Below are positions 25,495 to 34,356 of a DNA stretch of 64,000 bases, piece by piece. The position numbers and the translations under genes were made by a program. The notes below the pieces were generated by a model that saw only the letters and a program-made list of their open reading frames with translations, was not told the DNA's origin and did no database searches. The stretch covers positions 682,001 through 746,000 of the forward strand of contig NZ_CP029189.1 in the NCBI RefSeq assembly GCF_008642275.1, given 5' to 3'. This stretch comes from Streptomyces venezuelae. GTDB lineage: Bacteria > Actinomycetota > Actinomycetes > Streptomycetales > Streptomycetaceae. Within the stretch, counting starts at the first letter, position 1, and every line of letters begins with the position of its first letter.

Positions 25495-27471
25495 TCAGGC
25501 TCCTTCGGCGGGGTCGGCGGGGTCGGCAGGGTCGGCGGGGTCGGTGGCGGTGGCGGTGGCGGTGGCCTCCCGCTCGGCGGAGAGCCGGTCGAGTTCGGCG
25601 GCGAAGTGCCGGGCCGTCGGCTCGGCCAGCAGCGCGCCGAGGCCGACCCGCAGTCCCGTGACGCGGCGCAGTTCGGAGACCGCGCGGGCGGCGGCCAGGG
25701 AGTGGCCGCCCAGCTCGAAGAAGTCCGCGTCGGGGCCGGTGACATCGGTGGCGAGCACGTCGGCCCAGACGGCCATCACGATGCGCTCGCTCGTGGTCGG
25801 ACCGGCGCCCTGGGCCGCCACCGCCGTGCCGGGCGTACGTTCCGGCTCGGCCAGGGCCTTGGCCAGTGCCTGGCGGTCGGCCTTTCCGGTGCTGAGGGTC
25901 GGGATCCGGTCGAGCACCCGTACGGTGGCGGGCACCGCGGCGGCGGGCAGCTGCTTGCGGCAGCGTTCCACGACCAGGTCGGCGAGGCCCGCCGGGTCGG
26001 CGCCGGGGGCCGCGACCACGGCGAGGCCGAGGGTCTGCCCGGAGGAGAGGGGGCAGCAGGCGGCGGCGACGACCTCGGGGAGTTCGGCGGCGATCCGTTC
26101 CACCTCGCCCAGTTCGATGCGGTGCCCGCGGATCTTCACCTGGTCGTCGCGGCGGCCCCGGTACTCCAGTTCGCCGCTCGGGCGGCGGACCACCACGTCG
26201 CCGGTGCGGTACATGCGCGTGCCGCCGCCCTGGAAGGGGTCGGGCAGGAAGCGGCTCGCGGTGAGTCCGGGGCGGCCCCGGTAGCCGCGCGCGACGGCGG
26301 GGCCGCCGAGGTGGAGCTCGCCCTCGGTCCCGGCGGGCACCGGGCGGAGCTCCTCGTCCAGGACGTACGCGCGGTACCCGGGCAGCGGTCGTCCGATGGT
26401 GGTCACGTCGTCCCCTCGTCGGCTGTCGGACCAGGTCGCGGCGATGGTCACCTCCGTCGGCCCGTACACGTTGAGCAGCCGGCGGCCGCGGGCGAACCGT
26501 TCGGCCAGTGCGGCCGGGCAGGCCTCCCCGGCGACCACGACCACCTCGGCGGTGTCGATGCCGGCACCGTGGGCGGCGAGCAGTGACGGGGTCAGGGACA
26601 CGGTGCGCAGGCCGGCGGGCAGGGGCTCGCGGCCCTCGGCGGCGGCCTGGCGCAGGCCGTCCAGGGAGAGGTCGGTGAGGGCGACCCCCTGGCCGTGCGC
26701 CAGGTAGAGCAAGGTGCACCAGAGCCAGCCGTCGAAGGCGGGCGAGACGGCGTTGAGGCCGAGGCCGCCCGGGGGCAGGCCGAGGGTCCCGAGGGCGTCG
26801 ACGAAGGTGTCCAGGCCCCGGTAGGTAACCTCGACCCCCTTGGGGCGGCCGGTGGTTCCGGAGGTGTAGACGAGGTACGAGCAGCTGTCGGGGGCCGGTA
26901 CGGACACGGCGAGCGCGCCAGGGGCGCTGCGGCGGACGTCGGCGGGGGCCAGCAGGGTGATCCCGCGGGGCTCCAGCCCCGTGGGCACCTCGGGGGCGAC
27001 CAGGACGGCGGCCCCGGCGTCGCGCAGGACTCGGCCGAGGCGCTCGACGGGGTGCGCCGGGTCCAGGGGGACGGCGGTCCCGCCGAGGCTCCAGACGGCG
27101 AGCAGGGCGGGCACGCTCTCCCGGGACCGGCCGAGCAGCAGCCCGACGGAGGTCTCCGGGCCGACTCCGGCGCCGGCGAGCGCGGTGGCGTAGCGGGCGG
27201 TGCGGGCGGTGAGCGCCGCGTAGGTGAGGGTGCCGTCGAAGGCCTTGACGGCGGTTTCGTCGGGCTGGTCGCGGGTCCACCGCTCCAGGCGGGCGAACAG
27301 CGGCGGAAGCAAACCGTCGGCCGGTCCGGCGGAGCCAGGCGCGGCGGAGCCAGGCCCGGCAGGGTCCCGTTCGGCGGGGCCCGGTTCGGCCCGTGCCGCC
27401 CGGGGCGGGGTGTCGTCGGCCGGTACGCCCGGGACGGTGGCCCCGGCGGACTCGGCGTGCCGGTCGGTCAT
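25495..27471 (-). CDS. Stand-alone NRPS A-PCP didomain, predicted (chloro)tryptophan activation
   Basis: A 658-residue adenylation and carrier didomain. ATG 27471 overlaps the aldehyde dehydrogenase stop (ATGA) and follows GAGAGGAA; the longer upstream frame is rejected. A domain: YTSGTTGRPKG, FDGWLWC, YGPTEVTI, YRTGDVVVR, LSTGKADR. PCP: FFELGGHSLAAA. Manual pocket code D-G-W-S-V-A-V-I-A: the Gly at the second position leaves room for a bulky aromatic side chain, in keeping with tryptophan. The C-terminal tail is low-complexity, (AT)n then (DPA)n. With the P450, MbtH and type II TE beside it, this is the usual platform for beta-hydroxylation of a free amino acid. Confidence 0.92.
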   Translation of the reverse strand: MTDRHAESAGATVPGVPADDTPPRAARAEPGPAERDPAGPGSAAPGSAGPADGLLPPLFARLERWTRDQPDETAVKAFDGTLTYAALTARTARYATALAGAGVGPETSVGLLLGRSRESVPALLAVWSLGGTAVPLDPAHPVERLGRVLRDAGAAVLVAPEVPTGLEPRGITLLAPADVRRSAPGALAVSVPAPDSCSYLVYTSGTTGRPKGVEVTYRGLDTFVDALGTLGLPPGGLGLNAVSPAFDGWLWCTLLYLAHGQGVALTDLSLDGLRQAAAEGREPLPAGLRTVSLTPSLLAAHGAGIDTAEVVVVAGEACPAALAERFARGRRLLNVYGPTEVTIAATWSDSRRGDDVTTIGRPLPGYRAYVLDEELRPVPAGTEGELHLGGPAVARGYRGRPGLTASRFLPDPFQGGGTRMYRTGDVVVRRPSGELEYRGRRDDQVKIRGHRIELGEVERIAAELPEVVAAACCPLSSGQTLGLAVVAAPGADPAGLADLVVERCRKQLPAAAVPATVRVLDRIPTLSTGKADRQALAKALAEPERTPGTAVAAQGAGPTTSERIVMAVWADVLATDVTGPDADFFELGGHSLAAARAVSELRRVTGLRVGLGALLAEPTARHFAAELDRLSAEREATATATATDPADPADPADPAEGA

Positions 27472-29051
27472 CCGTCGTTCCTCTCGGTGTCCGCGGGGCG
27501 GGCGGCCGCGGTGGCCCGCAGGCGCGGGCCGACCACCTGGCCGCCCGGGCCCTGCGGGAGCTGCATCGACTTGGTCTCCAGGAAGGCCTCCAGTCCGGCG
27601 GTGCCGCATTCACGCCCGATCCCGGACTGCTTGAACCCGCCGAACGGCGCGGCCGGGTTGAACTGGCCGCCGTTCACGTCGACCAGCCCGGAGCGGAAGC
27701 GCCGGGCCACGCCTTCGGCGCGGGCGCCGTCTCCGGACCAGACCGCGCCGTGCAGCCCGTAGCGGGTTCCGTTGACGATCCGGAGCGCCTGGTCCTCGTC
27801 GTCGTAGGGGATGACCGAGAGCACCGGCCCGAAGATCTCCTCCTGGCCGATCGTGCTCAGCGGGTCCACGTCGGCGAAGACCGTCGGCCGGACGTAGTAG
27901 CCGGTGTCCAGGCCGGCGGGCCGGCCGGGGCCGCCGCGGACCAGCCGGCCGCCGCCCTCGTCCACGCCACGGCGGATGTATGCGGTGACGCGGGCGTGCG
28001 CGGCGGCGGAGACCAGCGGTCCGAGGTCGGTCGCCGGGTCGCGCGGATCGCCGGTCACGTATCCGGCCATGGCCTCTCCGGCGAGCTGTACGGCCTCGTC
28101 CTGGCGGTCCCTCGGCACCAGCAGGCGGCTCCACTGCAGGCAGGTCTGGCCGGTGTTGAAGAGCATCTGGTCGACGGTGGCGGCCACGGACGCGGCCAGG
28201 TCGGCGTCGTCGAGGACGAGGCTCGCGTTCTTCCCGCCGAGTTCGAGGTGCACACGCTTGACCGTGTCGGCGCCGAGCGCGGAGACCTCGCGGCCGGCCC
28301 GTGTCGAACCGGTCAGGGAGACGACGTCGATCAGCGGGTGGGTGACGAGCGCCGTGCCGACGGCGGCGCCGGTGCCGACGACCATGTTGAAGACGCCGGG
28401 CGGCAGATCGGCCTCGGCGATCGCCTCGGCGAGCAGCCGGGCGTGCAGCGGGGTGATCTCGCTCGGCTTGTGCACGACCGTGCAGCCGGCCGCGAGCGCG
28501 GGGAGGATCTTCTGCACGGTGAGCAGCAGCGGGGTGTTCCACGGGGTGATGCACGCCGCCACGCCGGCGGCCTCGCGCACGACGAGCGAATGGCCGACGC
28601 GCTCCTCGAAGGCGTAGGAGGCGGCGGTCTCGACGCAGTGCGCCGCCATGCCGAGGGAGAGCCCGACATGGGTCTGGCGGGCCATCCGGGCGGGCGCCCC
28701 GACCTCGGCGGTGATGGTCTCGGCGAAGCGGTCGGCCCGCACCTCCATGGCCTCGACGACCCTGCGCAGCAGCGCCGTGCGTGCGCGCAGCGGGGTGGCG
28801 GCCCAGCGCGGGAAGGCGGCCGCCGCGGCGCGCGCGGCGAGGTCGGCGTCCCGGGCGGTGCCGGCGGGCACCGTGGCGAGGGCGCGCTCGGTGGCGGGGT
28901 CGGTGACGACCAGGCGGCCGTCGGCGTCGGAGGCGACCCAGGCGCCGCCGATCCACTGGTCGGTGTAACGGGGCGGCAGAGGGGCGGCGTCGGGCTCGGC
29001 CCCGGCGGGTCTGGAGTCCTGTGGCTCGGTCGGCACGGTCAGCACGGTCAC
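27468..29051 (-). CDS. Aldehyde dehydrogenase, predicted indole-3-carbaldehyde oxidase
   Basis: A 527-residue NAD(P)-dependent aldehyde dehydrogenase with PWNTPLLLTVQKILPAL, VVHKPSE, SLTGSTRAGREV, the general base Glu in LELGGKNASLV, and the nucleophile Cys in NTGQTCLQWSRL. The end of the fold (PFGGFKQSGIGRECG) is complete. GTG 29051 is preceded by GAGGAC. It is followed directly by the A-PCP gene with ATGA overlap and lies 64 bp after the SARP gene. The cluster logic makes a chloroindole-3-carbaldehyde from the aldolase step the likely substrate, giving the carboxylic acid starter. The substrate is inferred. Confidence 0.92.
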   Translation of the reverse strand: MTVLTVPTEPQDSRPAGAEPDAAPLPPRYTDQWIGGAWVASDADGRLVVTDPATERALATVPAGTARDADLAARAAAAAFPRWAATPLRARTALLRRVVEAMEVRADRFAETITAEVGAPARMARQTHVGLSLGMAAHCVETAASYAFEERVGHSLVVREAAGVAACITPWNTPLLLTVQKILPALAAGCTVVHKPSEITPLHARLLAEAIAEADLPPGVFNMVVGTGAAVGTALVTHPLIDVVSLTGSTRAGREVSALGADTVKRVHLELGGKNASLVLDDADLAASVAATVDQMLFNTGQTCLQWSRLLVPRDRQDEAVQLAGEAMAGYVTGDPRDPATDLGPLVSAAAHARVTAYIRRGVDEGGGRLVRGGPGRPAGLDTGYYVRPTVFADVDPLSTIGQEEIFGPVLSVIPYDDEDQALRIVNGTRYGLHGAVWSGDGARAEGVARRFRSGLVDVNGGQFNPAAPFGGFKQSGIGRECGTAGLEAFLETKSMQLPQGPGGQVVGPRLRATAAARPADTERNDG

Positions 29052-29115
29052 GGTGGGGTCCTCACTCGGTCACGGGATCACGGGATCTCGGGCTCGCTGG
29101 ACGGCTGGGTCGGTG

Positions 29116-30126
29116 TCAGGCGGTCGCCTGGTCGGCCGCCCGGGCCAGGGCGGCCGCGGCCCGGCTGTCGGGCCTGGTCCGGCGGACGGGGCGGCTCAGG
29201 GCGGATGTACGGGCCTCCGGGCTCCAGGGGGGAGTGCCCGCGGGGGTCCCGGGCCGGCGGGCCGCCGCGGGCCGCAGCGCGCGGACGGTGGCGGGCGGGG
29301 CACCGGTCACGGCGGAGACGGCGGGAGCGGCCGCGCGCCCCGCGGCGGGGATCAGGGTGCCCAGCAACCGCTGGGTCTCGGGGCCGGGTGCCACGGCCAG
29401 CTCGTCGCGCATCCGGCGGGCGCACAGCTCGTACCAGCGGCGCACGCAGGCGAGTTCACCGCGCCGGCCGTGTGCGGCCATCAGGGCGCGGTAGGTCTCC
29501 TCGTGATGGCGGTCGATCTCCAGGGTGCGCTTGCAGACCTCGATCAGCTCGACGAAGTCCTCGCGGGTCTCGGCGTCGGCGCGCAGCGCTCCGAGGGCCC
29601 GCAGGGCGAGCGCCCTCAGGTACTCGCGCTGTTCGACGACCCAGTCGGCGCTCTCGCCGCGCAGGAACTCGCCGCCGTAGAGAGCGATGGCGGCCCGCAG
29701 CCGGGTGCGGGCGAGCGGGGCGTCGCCGGCCGTGGCGGCGCGCAGGCCGGTGTGCACCAGTTCCTGGAAGCGGTCGAGGTCGGACCACAGCCCGCTGATG
29801 TGCAGGACGTAGCCGAAGTCCCGGTAATCCAGCCGGATCCCGGAGTCGCCGGGGCGGTCGGGGTGGGCGTCGAGCACCCGGCGCAGTGCGTGGGCGGCGA
29901 CCTTCAGGGAGCTGCCCGCGGCGGCGTCGGCGCCCGGCCACAGGGACGCGTAGAGCCGGTCGCGGGTGAGCATCTGGCCGCGGTGGAGCGCGAGGTACTG
30001 GAACAGGCCACGGGCCTTGCCGGCCCGCCAGCGCCGGACCGGGACGCCGCCCACGGTCAGCTCGAAGTCGCCCAGGAAGCGGACCCGTACCGCCGGCCCC
30101 GCCGTCCCGTTCGCTGCGGTGGTCAT
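29116..30126 (-). CDS. SARP family transcriptional activator
   Basis: A 336-residue regulator. The N-terminal OmpR-like winged helix (about 13-105: VRVRFLGDFELTVGG, WRAGKARGLFQYLALHRGQ, RDRLYASLWPG) is followed by a bacterial transcriptional activation domain (about 110-260: DLDRFQEL, LYGGEFLRGE, DRHHEETYRALMAAH). The C-terminal 75 residues are Pro/Ala/Arg-rich and disordered. There is no ATPase domain, so it is a short SARP. It is the first gene of the minus-strand precursor/loading operon and diverges from the halogenase gene. The 11-bp-spaced heptamers at 30186 and 18118 are its probable targets. Confidence 0.93.
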   Translation of the reverse strand: MTTAANGTAGPAVRVRFLGDFELTVGGVPVRRWRAGKARGLFQYLALHRGQMLTRDRLYASLWPGADAAAGSSLKVAAHALRRVLDAHPDRPGDSGIRLDYRDFGYVLHISGLWSDLDRFQELVHTGLRAATAGDAPLARTRLRAAIALYGGEFLRGESADWVVEQREYLRALALRALGALRADAETREDFVELIEVCKRTLEIDRHHEETYRALMAAHGRRGELACVRRWYELCARRMRDELAVAPGPETQRLLGTLIPAAGRAAAPAVSAVTGAPPATVRALRPAAARRPGTPAGTPPWSPEARTSALSRPVRRTRPDSRAAAALARAADQATA

Positions 30127-30185
30127 CGCGTCCTCCCGGTGGTTTTCAGCCTGCCGCTCTGCCTGCGAGGAGTGTGTCCGGGGGG

Positions 30186-30203
30186 TCTACAAAGGCCCTA
30201 CAA
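30186..30203 (+). promoter_or_regulatory. SARP-type direct repeats in the SARP-halogenase divergent promoter
   Basis: TCTACAA (30186-30192) and CCTACAA (30197-30203) are separated by 4 bp (AGGC), an 11-bp period, in sense orientation toward the halogenase about 100 bp upstream of its start. They match the TCTACAA pair of the MFS promoter at 13 of 14 heptamer positions. Here the 8-bp spacing to a clear -10 is not seen; TGTAGA at 30221-30226 is the closest candidate. The site could serve either or both divergent genes. Confidence 0.7.
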
Positions 30204-30300
30204 CGGCTGGATCCGAGCTGTGTAGAGCGGTGATAGGGCGCTTTTCGACACTGATGAGCACGACCACCCGAACCGCCGAATCCGAAATGAGGGCTGTTTC

Positions 30301-31902
30301 ATGACCAGCAGCGACACCCGGCTTCAGAAGGTCGTCATCCTGGGCGGCGGCACGGCCGGCTGGATGACGGCCGCATACCTCGGAAAGGCGCTGCAGGGAA
30401 CGGTCGACATCACCGTGCTCGAAGCGCCGACGATCCCGCGCATCGGTGTCGGCGAGGCCACCGTGCCCAACCTGCAGCGCTCCTTCTTCGACTACCTGGG
30501 CATCGCCGAGGACGAGTGGATGCGGGAGTGCAACGCGAGCTTCAAGATGGCCGTGCGTTTCGTGAACTGGCGGACCGACGGGCAGGGCGAATCGGCGGCC
30601 CGCGAGCTGCCGGGCGGCGGTCCGGACCACTTCTACCACCCGTTCGGGCTGCTCCCCGATTACGACCAGACCCCGCTGTCGCACTACTGGTTCAAGCGCA
30701 AGTACGAGGGCCGCACCACCGAGCCGTTCGACTACGCCTGCTTCCGCGAGCCCCCCGTGATGGACGCGATGAAGGCCCCGCGCTGGCTCGACGGCCGGCC
30801 GGCCACGCGGTACGCCTGGCACTTCGACGCCCAGCTGGTGGCCGACTTCCTGCGCCGGTTCAGCACCGAGAAGCAGGGTGTGAACCACGTACAGGACGAG
30901 ATGGTGCGGGTCGAGCAGGACGAGCGCGGTTACGTGACCACGCTGCACACCAAGGGCGGACTGGCCCTGGACGCCGATCTGTTCGTGGACTGCTCGGGCT
31001 TCCGCGGCCTGCTGATCAACCAGGCGATGGAGGAGCCCTTCATCGACATGAGCGACCACCTGCTGTGCGACAGCGCGGTGGCGACGGCCGTCCCGCACGA
31101 CGACGAGGCGAACGGCGTGGAGCCGTACACGTCGGCGATCGCCATGTCGTCCGGCTGGGCGTGGAAGATCCCCATGCTGGGTCGCTTCGGCACCGGTTAC
31201 GTGTACTCCAGCAAGTTCACCGACCAGGACACCGCCACCCGCGAGTTCGCGCAGATGTGGGACCTGGACCCCGAGGTGACGAAGTTCAACCACATCCGTT
31301 TCCGCGTCGGCCGCAACCGCCGGGCTTGGGTGAAGAATGTCGTCAGCATCGGCCTGTCCTCCTGCTTCCTGGAACCGCTGGAGTCGACGGGCATCTACTT
31401 CATCACCGCCGCGATCTACCAGCTGGCCAAGCACTTCCCGGACAAGACCTTCAACGACGGTCTGATCAACAGCTTCAACCACGAGATCGAGGTGATGTTC
31501 GACGACACCCGCGACTTCATCCAGGCGCACTTCTTCTACGCGCCGCGCAACGACACGCCGTTCTGGCAGGCCAACAAGAAGCTGACCCTCCCCGACAACA
31601 TCCAGCAGAAGATCTCCGCCTACAAGGCGGGCCTGCCCATCAACTCGCCGATCACCGACGAGTCGACGTACTACGGCAACTTCGAGGCCGAGTTCCGCAA
31701 CTTCTGGACCAACGGCAGCTACTACTGCATCTTCGCGGGCCTCGGCCTGGAGCCGGACGCCCCGCTGCCCTCCCTGGCGCACCGGCCGGACTCGGTGGCC
31801 AGTGCCGAACCCCTCTTCGACACGGTCAAGCGCCAGCAGCAGAACCTGCTGGAGACGCTGCCCAGTGCCTACGACTACCTGCGCCAGTTGCACGGCGCGT
31901 AA
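30301..31902 (+). CDS. FADH2-dependent tryptophan halogenase
   Basis: A 533-residue flavin-dependent halogenase. It has [17 protein letters not shown] (GxGxxG, FAD), [16 protein letters not shown], the halogenase signature GWAWKIPM (WxWxIP), Lys82 in [10 protein letters not shown] (equivalent to PrnA Lys79, which binds HOCl), and Glu361-Ser362 in [12 protein letters not shown] (PrnA Glu346-Ser347). These motifs place it with free-tryptophan halogenases. Regiochemistry cannot be read by eye; JBIR-34-like products would need position 6. ATG 30301 heads a plus-strand operon with the flavin reductase and antiporter, driven from the divergent promoter with SARP-type repeats. Confidence 0.95.
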   Translation: MTSSDTRLQKVVILGGGTAGWMTAAYLGKALQGTVDITVLEAPTIPRIGVGEATVPNLQRSFFDYLGIAEDEWMRECNASFKMAVRFVNWRTDGQGESAARELPGGGPDHFYHPFGLLPDYDQTPLSHYWFKRKYEGRTTEPFDYACFREPPVMDAMKAPRWLDGRPATRYAWHFDAQLVADFLRRFSTEKQGVNHVQDEMVRVEQDERGYVTTLHTKGGLALDADLFVDCSGFRGLLINQAMEEPFIDMSDHLLCDSAVATAVPHDDEANGVEPYTSAIAMSSGWAWKIPMLGRFGTGYVYSSKFTDQDTATREFAQMWDLDPEVTKFNHIRFRVGRNRRAWVKNVVSIGLSSCFLEPLESTGIYFITAAIYQLAKHFPDKTFNDGLINSFNHEIEVMFDDTRDFIQAHFFYAPRNDTPFWQANKKLTLPDNIQQKISAYKAGLPINSPITDESTYYGNFEAEFRNFWTNGSYYCIFAGLGLEPDAPLPSLAHRPDSVASAEPLFDTVKRQQQNLLETLPSAYDYLRQLHGA

Positions 31903-31985
31903 GGCCCACCGCTCCCACGGCCCGGCAGTACGGCTCTCCGCCGGCTGCCGGGCCGCAGTTGCTTCAGCCACCTCAGGAGTCAGAC

Positions 31986-32609
31986 ATGCCCCACCGCTCC
32001 GTGCCCCATCCCGCCGCACCGGACGAGCCGGCCGGGGGCCGGCCCGCCGACCTCCGTCCCTTCATGGCCGCCTTCCCCACCGGGGTGTCCGTCGTCACCA
32101 CGATGGATTCCGATTCCGTGCCGCACGGCCTGACCTGCACCTCCCTCGCGAGCGTCGCCCTCGAACCGGCGACGCTCGTGGTGTGCATACGGGCGGCGAG
32201 CCCGACGCTCGCGGTGCTGCTCGCGGAGGGCCACTTCGCGCTCAACCTGCTGCACGAGCGGGCCCGCGGCACGTCGGACCTGTTCGCGTCCGGGGCGCCC
32301 GACCGTTTCGACCGCGTCGAATGGCGGCTGCCGCTGGGGGCCGGCGGACCGCATCTGACGGCGGACGCCCACGCCGTCGCGGACTGCGCCGTGGTCAGAA
32401 CCGCCGGCTTCGGGGACCACACGGCCGTCTTCGCCGAGGTCCGGCGCGTGACCGTGCGCGACGACCGGCAGCCGCTGCTCTACGGGCTGCGCCGCTACGC
32501 CCTCTGGTCCGCGGCGGCCACGGCCCCCCAGCCGGCGGCGCCGCATCCGGAACTCCCCGCCTCCTTGCGGCCCGCCGCGCCCGAAGGGGGTACCCGTGTC
32601 GTCCGCTGA
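31986..32609 (+). CDS. NAD(P)H:flavin reductase for the halogenase
   Basis: A 207-residue protein of the flavin reductase-like (HpaC/PrnF class) domain: RPFMAAFPTGVSVVTTMD, GLTCTSLASVALEPATLVVC (flavin-binding), HFALNLLHERARGTSDLFAS and a distal FGDHTAVFAEVRRV. It starts at ATG 31986 behind AGGAG, 83 bp after the halogenase. Tryptophan halogenases need reduced FAD from a partner reductase, and this gene order is typical. Its last 14 bases overlap the antiporter gene. Confidence 0.92.
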   Translation: MPHRSVPHPAAPDEPAGGRPADLRPFMAAFPTGVSVVTTMDSDSVPHGLTCTSLASVALEPATLVVCIRAASPTLAVLLAEGHFALNLLHERARGTSDLFASGAPDRFDRVEWRLPLGAGGPHLTADAHAVADCAVVRTAGFGDHTAVFAEVRRVTVRDDRQPLLYGLRRYALWSAAATAPQPAAPHPELPASLRPAAPEGGTRVVR

Positions 32610-33870
32610 CCCGCTGCCGGCCCTGCTGGTCGCCATCCCGGTGGTGATCCTGGCCGGTCAGGTGGGGGCCGCCGTCTGCCGCCGGTTCGGCCAGCCTCCG
32701 GTGGTGGGCGAGATCGCCACCGGCATCGTGCTGGGCCCCTCGCTGCTGGGCTGGCTCTGGCCGCAGGCCCAGCACGCGCTGTTCCCGCCGTCCGTGCTGC
32801 CGTACACCTCGGTGCTCGGGCAGCTCGGGCTGCTCGCGTTCATGTTCCTGGTCGGGCTGGAGCTGGACCTGAAGAGCCTGCGCGGTCACACCCGGGTCGC
32901 GGTGGCGGTGAGCCAGGCGGGCATGCTGCTGCCGCTGGCCCTGGGCGCGCTGCTCGCCCTCGCGATGTACGGTGCGTTCGCCCCCGAGGGGGTGGGCCGG
33001 ATGCCGTTCGCCCTGTTCATGGCCGTGGCAATGGCCATCACCGCGTTCCCGGTCCTCGCCCGGATCCTCATCGACCGGGGCCTGTACGGGACCCCGCTCG
33101 GCGCGCTCGCCCTGGCCTGCGCGGCCGTGGACGACGTCGTCGCGTGGTGCCTGCTGGCGCTGGTGGTGGCCCTCTCCACGGCCGGTTCCCCGATGGAGGC
33201 GGCCACCACGGCCGGACTCGCCGTGGCCTTCACGCTGGTGATGCTGTACGCGGTACGACCGCTGCTGGCCCGGTGGTCGGCCCGCGCCGACCGGGCCGGC
33301 GACGCGGCGGTGCTGGTGGCGCTCTTCAGCGGGCTGAGCCTGTCCGCGCTGGCCACCGACCTGATCGGCGTGCACGCGCTGTTCGGGGCGTTCCTGTTCG
33401 GGGTGGTCACCCCCCGCACCGGGCAGCGCATCGAGGCTTCGGCGGCCCGGCTGCGCGCGTTCACGGTGCCCGTGCTGCTGCCGCTGTTCTTCGTGCACAC
33501 GGGGCTGCGTACGGACATCGGGGGCCTGACGGCCTCACCCTGGCTGTGGCTCTGGACGGCCGCCATCCTCTTCGTCGCCTTCATCGGCAAGTGGGGCGGT
33601 GCGGCGGGCGCGGCGCGCGCGTGCGGAAGACCGTGGCGGGAGGCGCTGTCGATCGGCGCCCTGATGAACTGCCGGGGGCTCACCGAGCTGGTGGTGCTCA
33701 ACGTCGGTCTGGAACTCGGCGTCATCGGGCCGCAGCTGTTCACCATGCTGGTGCTCATGGCCCTGGTGACGACGGCGATCACCAGCCCTGCCCTGACCCG
33801 GCTGCGCGCCGGGAAGGAGGTGGGCGGCCGGCTACCGGCGCGGGCCGAGAACGCCCTTTCCGGGCCCTGA
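32596..33870 (+). CDS. CPA2-type cation/proton antiporter
   Basis: A 424-residue membrane protein with about 12 hydrophobic segments: PPVVGEIATGIVLGPSLLG, FMFLVGLELDL, AMAITAFPVLARIL and the ion-site pair in CAAVDDVVAW (DD of CPA2/KefB-like exchangers), then GALMNCRGLTELVVL. GTG 32596 lies inside the flavin reductase gene, 14 bp before its stop, so the two are translationally coupled. Similar antiporter genes sit in other natural-product clusters and may aid export, pH balance or resistance. A direct link to the product is not shown. It is the last convincing cluster gene on the right. Confidence 0.88.
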   Translation: MSSADPLPALLVAIPVVILAGQVGAAVCRRFGQPPVVGEIATGIVLGPSLLGWLWPQAQHALFPPSVLPYTSVLGQLGLLAFMFLVGLELDLKSLRGHTRVAVAVSQAGMLLPLALGALLALAMYGAFAPEGVGRMPFALFMAVAMAITAFPVLARILIDRGLYGTPLGALALACAAVDDVVAWCLLALVVALSTAGSPMEAATTAGLAVAFTLVMLYAVRPLLARWSARADRAGDAAVLVALFSGLSLSALATDLIGVHALFGAFLFGVVTPRTGQRIEASAARLRAFTVPVLLPLFFVHTGLRTDIGGLTASPWLWLWTAAILFVAFIGKWGGAAGAARACGRPWREALSIGALMNCRGLTELVVLNVGLELGVIGPQLFTMLVLMALVTTAITSPALTRLRAGKEVGGRLPARAENALSGP

Positions 33871-33921
33871 CGGACCGGCCGGGACCGGAGGGGGGTCCGC
33901 CTCCAGTCGTACCACGGCTGT

Positions 33922-34347
33922 TCAGGCACCCTCCGGCCCGGTCGGCACGCACAGCACCGGGATCGGCGACAGGTGCAGGAGCTTGTGCGGGGTGGAGCCG
34001 AGGAGCGCTCCGCGCATCGGGCTGTCGCCCCAGCTGCCGACGATGATGACGCGGGCCCGGTGGCGCTCGGCGGCGTCCAGCAGGGCTTGTGCGGGTTTCT
34101 CGTCGGCCACCTCGACCGTGGAGGGCACCCCGGCGGCGTCGGCCTCCTCGACCGCGTGCGCGAGTGCGCTGCGGCCCGCCTGGCGGACGGCTTCGCGGTG
34201 CGCACGTGACTCCTCGCCGGTGGGACCCGGGGCGGCCGCACCGTAGACGAGGACGAGGGGCTCACCGAAGGCGGTGGCCACCTCCAGCGCCACCTGGAGG
34301 GCCCGTTCCGCGCCGGGTGATTCGTCGTATCCGAGGACCACGGACAT
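33922..34347 (-). CDS. Universal stress protein (UspA family)
   Basis: A 141-residue single-domain Usp with SVVLGYDESPGAERALQVAL at the N-terminus and the ATP-binding C-terminal motif IIVGSWGDSPMRGALLGSTPHKLL, close to the family G-2x-G-9x-G-(S/T). ATG 34347 lies 9 bp after the amino acid permease stop, so the two are probably co-transcribed. The role is general stress or nucleotide binding. It lies outside the peptide cluster. Confidence 0.9.
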   Translation of the reverse strand: MSVVLGYDESPGAERALQVALEVATAFGEPLVLVYGAAAPGPTGEESRAHREAVRQAGRSALAHAVEEADAAGVPSTVEVADEKPAQALLDAAERHRARVIIVGSWGDSPMRGALLGSTPHKLLHLSPIPVLCVPTGPEGA

Positions 34348-34356
34348 CGGGGGCTC

